64,000 nt of DNA from Calvatia gigantea. Its lineage: Eukaryota > Basidiomycota > Agaricomycetes > Agaricales > Lycoperdaceae. The translations under genes were made by a program, and so were the position numbers. The notes under the pieces were generated by a model, which ran no database searches, was not told the DNA's origin, and saw only the letters and a list, made by a program, of their open reading frames with translations. The DNA lies in NCBI GenBank assembly GCA_025093985.1, contig JACAAK010000005.1, forward strand, positions 2,790,001 to 2,854,000. The letters are read 5' to 3'. This document shows, piece by piece, positions 58,085 through 64,000 of the stretch (the stretch's first letter is position 1; each line of letters begins with the position of its first letter).

Positions 58085-59064
58085 AAGGAAACATACCTCC
58101 GTGAGGAATTCCTGACTGTGACTACGACAAGTGAGCGATTAACCAGGGGAGGCGAGGTAGTACAGAATCGTTTATCGAGCGGTCCAACCAAAGACCTTTC
58201 CGCACAGATATCGAGTTGGATGACGTTCACGGACCTAGCCCTTGAAATCGGGTAGGTTCATGTACTGACTGCTGGCAAGGATGTAAAGCCAGTAACCCGT
58301 TAGACAGGCAACCTGTCGTGAAAACGGGCTGGTCGTCTTGGGGATCGTCGTGGCTGTCGCCAAAGAATGAGTTCTGTGCCAGGACCAATCTGTGATGTTG
58401 CAGCCAAACAAGTGCACAGCCACATCCGACAATTAGGATTACCCCGGCCCGGTATCTTGTGGAGACGACAAATTGGGAAGACATTAATTATAATGAAGGT
58501 GGAAATAAGTTAGGGAACGGCAACATAATCGTCCCTTTATACTTGGTCGACGATCCGCTCTTATTGGTGGGTGTACAACGCTCGGATACCTATTATCCTC
58601 AAAATTCAGAGTCAGAGGAAAATCATACAGACAGCATATGCCGTATGTTTGAGGCATCAGGACAGAGCCGGACACGATAATGGGTTTCGTTAGGCTTTCC
58701 AACACGCCACTAAACCTTTGGAAACGTAAAGGTGGAGATTCAGTGAAGGAGTCGTACACGAGGCGTGATATCAGTGACTCCTCCCCTCCTCAGGGTCAAC
58801 CTGCCTCGAGCTCAAAATACCACGAGGCAATTTTGTTATCACGACTGTCTTTCCCATTGAACCCTGGTAATGTTTCATGAGTTGTATTTTTTGGGGTAAA
58901 GTACATTGACTGTTACAAGTGCATGCAGATAACATAGCGATGATAATGGTGGCTCGTAGCAATGTGATGAAAACAATGCAAGACGACAAGTTGAATGGAA
59001 TAAGTTAGGGTGGTGAAGCTTTTGTAGGGTATGGTGACACGAAGAGGGTAGGATCCAAGGTGGA
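58085..59064. other. Intergenic, no gene supported
   Basis: An 85-codon minus-strand frame (58484-58227) with a hydrophobic start (VVSTRYRAGVILIVGCGCAL) could be a membrane anchor exon, but no partner exon was found. Confidence 0.4.
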
Positions 59065-59745
59065 CTAAAAGTCAACTGCGATATCTGCTTGCCAGACATC
59101 GGTACCAATGCTGTAGAGGGCGACGAGAATGATCTTGTCAAATTCAATCCCCCCATTGCCGACCTTCCACTGAGGGCAAGATGTCGAAGAAGACATTGCT
59201 TTCTGTATATTTAGTCAGCAATCCCGGTCTCTCCTCATGCTGGAAAAATGAGCTAACCTCGACGAACCGCCAGAAGTGCATTGCAATGCTCGCACCGAGC
59301 TGAATGCGAGTCATTGAGGAACTTGCTGGTGTACTGAAGGACCAGTTCAGGTGCTCATAACCGGGCCACTGATCGGGTAAATGAGTATATGTGTCTGAAC
59401 TTGGGTACAATATCTACTCACCATAATTTTGAGGTTGACTTGTTGAATCCCGGCGCCGGCCAAAACGAGGTCACTGCCCCCGGCAACCATCTGGACCAAT
59501 GCGTTCGCGCTACGAGCGCTGAAATCGACAATAGACACTCCCTGTTGGGAGTACCCAATATAATCGAATGAGATAGGGTGCGTCACTGGGTTGCCGGTGG
59601 CTTTGGCGGCGGGCTGAGGGACCCTGCGGCGTCGGGAGTTGGCGAATTGGGAAGGTGGCGGCGAGAGAGCGCCGGACAAGGATGAGTAACCGGACACCTG
59701 AGAAGGGAAGACTGGAGTGTGGATGGGGTTGTGGTAGTGGGACAT
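59065..59745 (-). CDS. Conserved small protein, family X, copy 2
   Basis: Intact frame over three exons. Exon 1 (59745-59422) reads MSHYHNPIHTPVFPSQVSGY, SRRRRVPQPAAKATG, ISFDYIGYSQQGVSIVDFSA, LVLAGAGIQQVNLKIM. Exon 2 reads WPGYEHLNWSFSTPASSSMT, IQLGASIAMHFWRFVE. Exon 3 reads KAMSSSTSCPQWKV, IEFDKIILVALYSIGTDVWQ and ADIAVDF then TAG 59065. The length is about 185 aa. There is no signal peptide. The basic RRRR patch after the Pro/Ser-rich head and the terminal DVWQADIAVDF are the most conserved features. It is head-to-head with copy 3. Confidence 0.85.
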
Positions 59746-61075
59746 CTCGATAGTGATAAGCGTTTAGAGTTTTAAACTTTGAACAGGAAGAAGTGGTGTT
59801 CTGTGGGTGTGCTCGGGGGACTCGAGAGGTCGTTGAGTTGTTGACCCTCCTCCTCCATCTCGCCCTTCATTAAATATCCAACGTCGCCCACAGTTGCTTT
59901 TCCTTTGCCTTCAACACAACTTCACATATCGTAGGGAGCCCTCGGTCGTTGTCCTGACCATCCTCGACGAGCATCACTCAACCGTCGGGTGATTTGGAAA
60001 AGGCAACGGTTCGGTCATATCACATACTTGATTAGGAAAGCTTTACGATTTGGACCCTGAAATCGAGCCGGTGAATGGACCGTTGTGAAGAGCTCGGATG
60101 TGTGATATCACAAAAACGAACCTGGTTTAGGGTCGATTCCTTCATCCGAGAAGTTGTGTTGTTGTGAGTCGCAAATCACCCTCTAAAATTCTATCAACTC
60201 CTTCCCTCGGTGATTGACGCTTCTCATCAGCACATTTTCTATTCTTATCACGTCATTAATGACCCTTCTGGGATTTGCCAACATACAACCGTCGCCCTTG
60301 TGGGTGCTGGTATGTCTTGATCAACAACAAATTTTGACAAGGCGCCACAATGTAGTTTTGGAAGTAGAGAAGTATCGCAGGGATCACTGCGGGTGTGCAT
60401 ACCCCCATACCTAAGATATGACATTTTGGGTGGCATAAAATCAAATTTTTGATGAATTAAAGGTCACTATTCAATATCAGTATTCAACCCCAGACCGCAT
60501 TGACCATGGTATATTTTCAATAGCTGTGGGGTGTTCATGCACCTAGGTATATCTTCGAACACGTCATTGATTATGGTTGTCGAGATACAGTATAAGGTTG
60601 CATGGTTTATCATATTCTGAGCGCTTGGGCCTCGAGGCGCACCCTGAAGTGATACTCACACTAGATCATATCACAACGTCGATCTCCGTCCCTAGTCCGG
60701 CAATTCAAGTTCGTGTCCGAACGTTCCAAGCTGCATGGCTTTCCCTCAATTAGGAAAGAGCCGGCTCGATTTGCAAGTGTGATGTGATTGAGTACTAACG
60801 CCCTTGGTCAACATCACAGTGTGGCAAATCACACCCGACCCTTGGTGTTGCGCCCTCCCCCGCCATTCCTCACAGTACGCGTACAAGTGAAGAAGTGCAA
60901 CTACAGTACAAGCACACACCATGTCGACGAGGAACTCTGGGATGTCTATAAATCATGGGCAAACTACGCTCGAATCATCAACACCTTCGAGTCCTCTTGA
61001 GTCTTCAGCTTCAGCAAGCAGATCATCACAACAATCCGCAAAGTCTAATACTCTATACTCCAACTGCGATCAACC
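59746..61075. other. Shared upstream region of divergent family X genes
   Basis: A 1.3 kb interval between copies 2 and 3. No gene is supported; a plus-strand frame (60921-61376) overlaps the start of copy 3 out of frame and is judged spurious. Both promoters must lie here. Confidence 0.5.
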
Positions 61076-61766
61076 ATGTCTCGCTACCACAACTCCATTC
61101 ACGCCCCTGTCTTCCCTTCCCAGATCTCATCCTACTCCTCTCTATCTGGCGCCCTTGCACCGCCACCCTCCCAATTCAATTCTCCCCGCCGCCGCCGTGT
61201 CCCCCAAAACGTCTGCAAGGCCTCGAGCGGACCAGTTTGTGGTCCGATCGGGTTTGACTATATCGGACAGGCAGGCCAGGGAGTATCACTCGCCGACTTC
61301 AGTGCGAGATCCCAGAATGCCATTGGACAGATGGTTGCCGGTGCGAACGACCAAGTGTTGGTGGGCACCGGAGTGACGAAGATGCACCTGCGGATCATGG
61401 TATGTTCTATTTTTATATCCCGCTTCCGATCGTGAACTGACTGTGATTTAATATTTGATAGTGGACTGGATATGAACACTTAAACTTTGTGCAGAGTATG
61501 CCTGTGAGCTCTGCGATGTCCCGGGGTCAGCTCGGGGCGAGCATTGCGATGCAGTTTTGGTCGTTTGTTGCAGTAAGTCTTCGCACCAGAGTGGTTGGTA
61601 GTTTTGGTCCTGACAACTCCTCTTCTAGCTAGCCGAAAAGTCGTCGTCGACGAACCCTCAATGGCAAATTGACCAAAAGATCATCCCATTCGAGAAAATA
61701 TTCCTCGCCGCTTTGTACAGCATTGGTGATGGCGTCTGGCAAGCAGACGTTGCTGTCGACTTCTGA
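61076..61766 (+). CDS. Conserved small protein, family X, copy 3
   Basis: Intact three-exon gene. Exon 1 (61076-61399) reads MSRYHNSIHAPVFPSQISSY, SPRRRRVPQNVC, IGFDYIGQAGQGVSLADFSA, VLVGTGVTKMHLRIM. Exon 2 starts WTGYEHLNFVQSMPVSSAMS and continues GQLGASIAMQFWSFV. Exon 3 has LAEKSSSTNPQWQI, IPFEKIFLAALYSIGDGVWQ and ADVAVDF then TGA 61766. Intron positions equal those in copies 1 and 2. Function unknown; a cytosolic protein is the plain reading. Confidence 0.87.
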
Positions 61767-62516
61767 ACCGCCTCCGACCAGCTTCTCCCGCTTTATTAAT
61801 CCGTTCATTATTTCACTTTCTGTCTTGCACTAGACAACTTCATCTCCATACACGCCATCTATGTCCGTCGCCTCTAGGTCTATGTACATTCCCAAAGGAC
61901 CTATGCCTGTACCTTTCATATACCCTCAACAAATATACCCCTTCTTCTTCCGATTTCACATCGCGGCTATCTCGTTCGCTATCACATCTCCGTATTTTAC
62001 TGTCTGACTTCTACACCCCCCCTGTTCCCGAAGCCTATACTGGTCTTCTTAACTTACCCAAGATATGAGGTAAGTCATTGATAGTCTTGTGGCGCAACCG
62101 ATCGTTACGCGTTGATATCCCCTCCCCAACATTCGTCCCATCAAGGCCCTAAAGGTGGATGTTGCAACCGATTATTAGTATCCCCAAAAGCTTGGGATGA
62201 GCCCGGCCTCCATCCCTTATCCTCTTACAGTATTTCCGAATCTGCTTCCTCCCCCCCGTTTAAGGAAACCCGCTGTCACTTTTCAGTGTCTGATGCCGTC
62301 CGACCTCCACACTTCCTCAGAGTTCGAGCTCAGTTGGCACACTATTCGCAGCTCTGCCGCCGCCAATTTTTACACGGAACGGCCTTCATAAATGAGCGTA
62401 CTATTTCTGCATTTCCTCTATGGCGTTTTCATCATTCCCCAACCGCTCACGCTCATCCACTTTCCCCTATTTTCCTGTTCTCCCCTTCGCTGTTGCTTCT
62501 TGAGCTCTAGTCAACG
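61767..62516. other. Intergenic, pyrimidine-rich
   Basis: No gene supported. The last 120 bases are C/T-rich and precede the ATG at 62517, as expected for a fungal promoter. Confidence 0.4.
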
Positions 62517-63288
62517 ATGGCTATATACGATCTGGACAACGCGTACGTTCCATCACATTCCTAACTCCATTTAGGTCTGAGATGGTAATAGGATGGGGGC
62601 CGCGTTCGTTGGCGTGGTGGTAGCAGGAGTGTACGTCTTTTCGCAATTACGGTTGGTGGTAACCTCATCATTTTCGTCCTCAAATTCTACGGAGGTAGTA
62701 CCTCACACCTCGGCAATATCGCCTGCTTCTCAAAAATCTATAGTACTTGGTCTATCAAGCTCTTGGTATGTCCTTGAGCTACAAGTCCGTCTTCATACGT
62801 ATCTGAGTGCCTCCAAATAATGGAGGACTTGTCGCGCCATCCACCACCTCATCACGCACTTTGGCTGTTTCTCGCATTAGATTAGACAAGTGTCGTTTCA
62901 TGTTATCACGAGCTACGGACAAGCGGAGATACTCGAACAATTGATCTCTGGCATGTTTCTCCTTCCTTTATCGTGGTATAATACTTATATGAAAATAAGG
63001 AGCCTTTTAGTACTGCGTCCCTCCCGTGTTTATTTATTTTCTGACCTGTGGAAAAGGTGGAGGTTCTATTCAACGTGAGCCGGGTGATCTGGTGATGCCG
63101 GTGTGAGTTTGGCGTTTTTGCAGGGGCTCGCTGTCCTCCTAGTTCAAAGGTAATTTGCCTCTGTCTGCGGCGGGGTTCGATGTTGAACTTCTCTTAGTTT
63201 TCTGACAACACGGGTCTGGGGATGTGATTATGCTCTTGTCGGAGGATTCGGTTCGTTCACATTTATACTCCCTGTCCATCCTATCTAG
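62517..63288 (+). CDS. DUF6534-type membrane protein with microexons (possibly truncated)
   Basis: Basidiomycete multi-span membrane family of unknown function. Exon 1 (62517-62542) encodes MAIYDLDN and joins in phase to MGAAFVGVVVAGVYVFSQL, the typical first helix. The middle has FHVITSYGQAEILEQL (about 62895-62943). Then VEVLFN is joined across an intron to the microexon GLAVLLVQS and across another to FLTTRVWG (about 63050-63215), the family's conserved 'VEVLFNGL...VQSFxTxRVW' stretch. The frame then reads YALVGGFGSFTFILPV and stops at 63288, well short of the usual 300-350 aa, so it may be truncated or have further exons beyond what I could follow. Confidence 0.65.
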
Positions 63289-64000
63289 TATCCGTACCCA
63301 CTAAATGTCCTCAAATATACTGTGTCACCCAGTACATTCATCACACTCACGCATTACTGTCACGATCATGATGTTTCATCTGACATCGTTTACTGCCCTC
63401 TCGCGAGTCCTGTTGTTTGAATATGTTGAAGAGTTGAGGCGGCGCTTCAATGTAAAGTAGAGTGTGACTGTGTCCGTCAGTCACGAGGCTTCGAACCGAG
63501 ATCCTGGAGGGAGGGACAAGGTTTGGAACCAACGACGGTCGAGGGGCGAGAGTGACAATGTCGTTAATGTCATCGGGGGAGAGGAGAGTAGAGCAAAGAG
63601 AGACCTAAGTAAGGCTAAAAACAGCGAGGGAACCGGGGAACGAGAGATGGAGCATGCGATGTAGAGAAACCGAGAGAGAGACTGAAACTCGATATCGATT
63701 AGGTGTCGAGCCCGCACGGGAACTTAGACTGTAGATAGGTCCGGTATTTTACGGTTATCTACCAATGGAAAAGTTGTACTACATTGTGCTAACTTGGTGA
63801 GTTACGGAGGCTCCCACCCAATCCCGCGTGTCCGAGTATGGCTCACAGGCCGGAAAACCTGTTCCATGGCCTCGAGGTAAGTATTTACGAGTACCTTGTT
63901 GAAGTCATTAGTCATAACCTATTGATTTCCTCTTGTTAGTTTCAACGCACTCGCCCAAACAAGCCGTAGCTCAAGGGCGTCTGACACTTGGCACTTTCCA
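63289..64000. other. Right edge, no gene supported
   Basis: Short frames only. The purine-rich stretch 63480-63690 gives open frames on both strands that look like composition effects. Confidence 0.4.

Noticed and set aside
60921..61376. 151-codon plus-strand frame overlapping family X copy 3
   Set aside because: Out of frame with the three-copy conserved protein; composition is low complexity and nothing similar precedes the other copies.
1..64000. CRISPR arrays, bacterial-type operons, telomere repeats, rRNA
   Set aside because: None seen; the intron-rich eukaryotic genes and lack of regular spaced repeats rule these out. The single ttaggg near 33833 is chance.

Overview
This is nuclear DNA of a filamentous fungus, almost certainly an agaricomycete basidiomycete. 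Genes are split by many 45-75 nt GT-AG introns. The families present fit that group: a NACHT STAND NTPase next to a TKL-like kinase, many F-box proteins, S41 peptidases of the fungal 'GSSC' type, a DUF6534-type membrane protein, and tRNA-Ile genes without introns. I cannot name the species.

Layout. 1-14.6 kb holds three copies of an S41-peptidase gene (5'-truncated copy A, degraded copy B, near-complete copy C). Between B and C lies a minus-strand gene for a phosphatidylserine-decarboxylase-like enzyme that resembles the tryptophan decarboxylase PsiD in size and motifs. A Gly-rich, Asn/Ser/Thr-rich membrane protein follows copy C, and a decayed 3' piece of it follows copy B. 15-17.6 kb is a tRNA-Ile and a TPR/J-domain co-chaperone. 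17.2-38 kb is dominated by segmental duplications that carry an F-box gene and a tiny Cys-rich gene. Between the two main copies sits a NACHT/kinase locus, and in the duplicates are several short transposable elements datable by their empty sites. 38-51 kb mixes decayed and intact F-box-family copies with two membrane-protein genes, a membrane J-protein and a second identical tRNA-Ile. 51-62 kb contains three copies of an unrecognised small protein family, mannose-6-phosphate isomerase and a Cdc4-like F-box/WD40 protein. The right end holds a DUF6534-type membrane protein with microexons.

The most interesting content is four minus-strand genes at 20.05-20.27, 31.19-31.41, 33.18-33.40 and 37.45-37.69 kb. 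After splicing they encode 31-38 aa proteins, each with seven cysteines, all but one of them in C-x-C pairs or triplets, which is the hallmark of fungal copper metallothioneins. They are invisible to ORF calling because the first coding exon is only the ATG. All four share that architecture, intron phases and a TATAAAA box 50-61 bp upstream of the ATG, and they spread with the segmental duplications.

A caveat for every gene model: single-base insertions break the reading frame of many genes, including ones expected to be essential and single-copy (mannose-6-phosphate isomerase, the Cdc4-like protein, the J-proteins). I read this as probable base-call or assembly error in the source sequence. 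'Pseudogene' is therefore used here only where there are also larger deletions, truncations or insertions.
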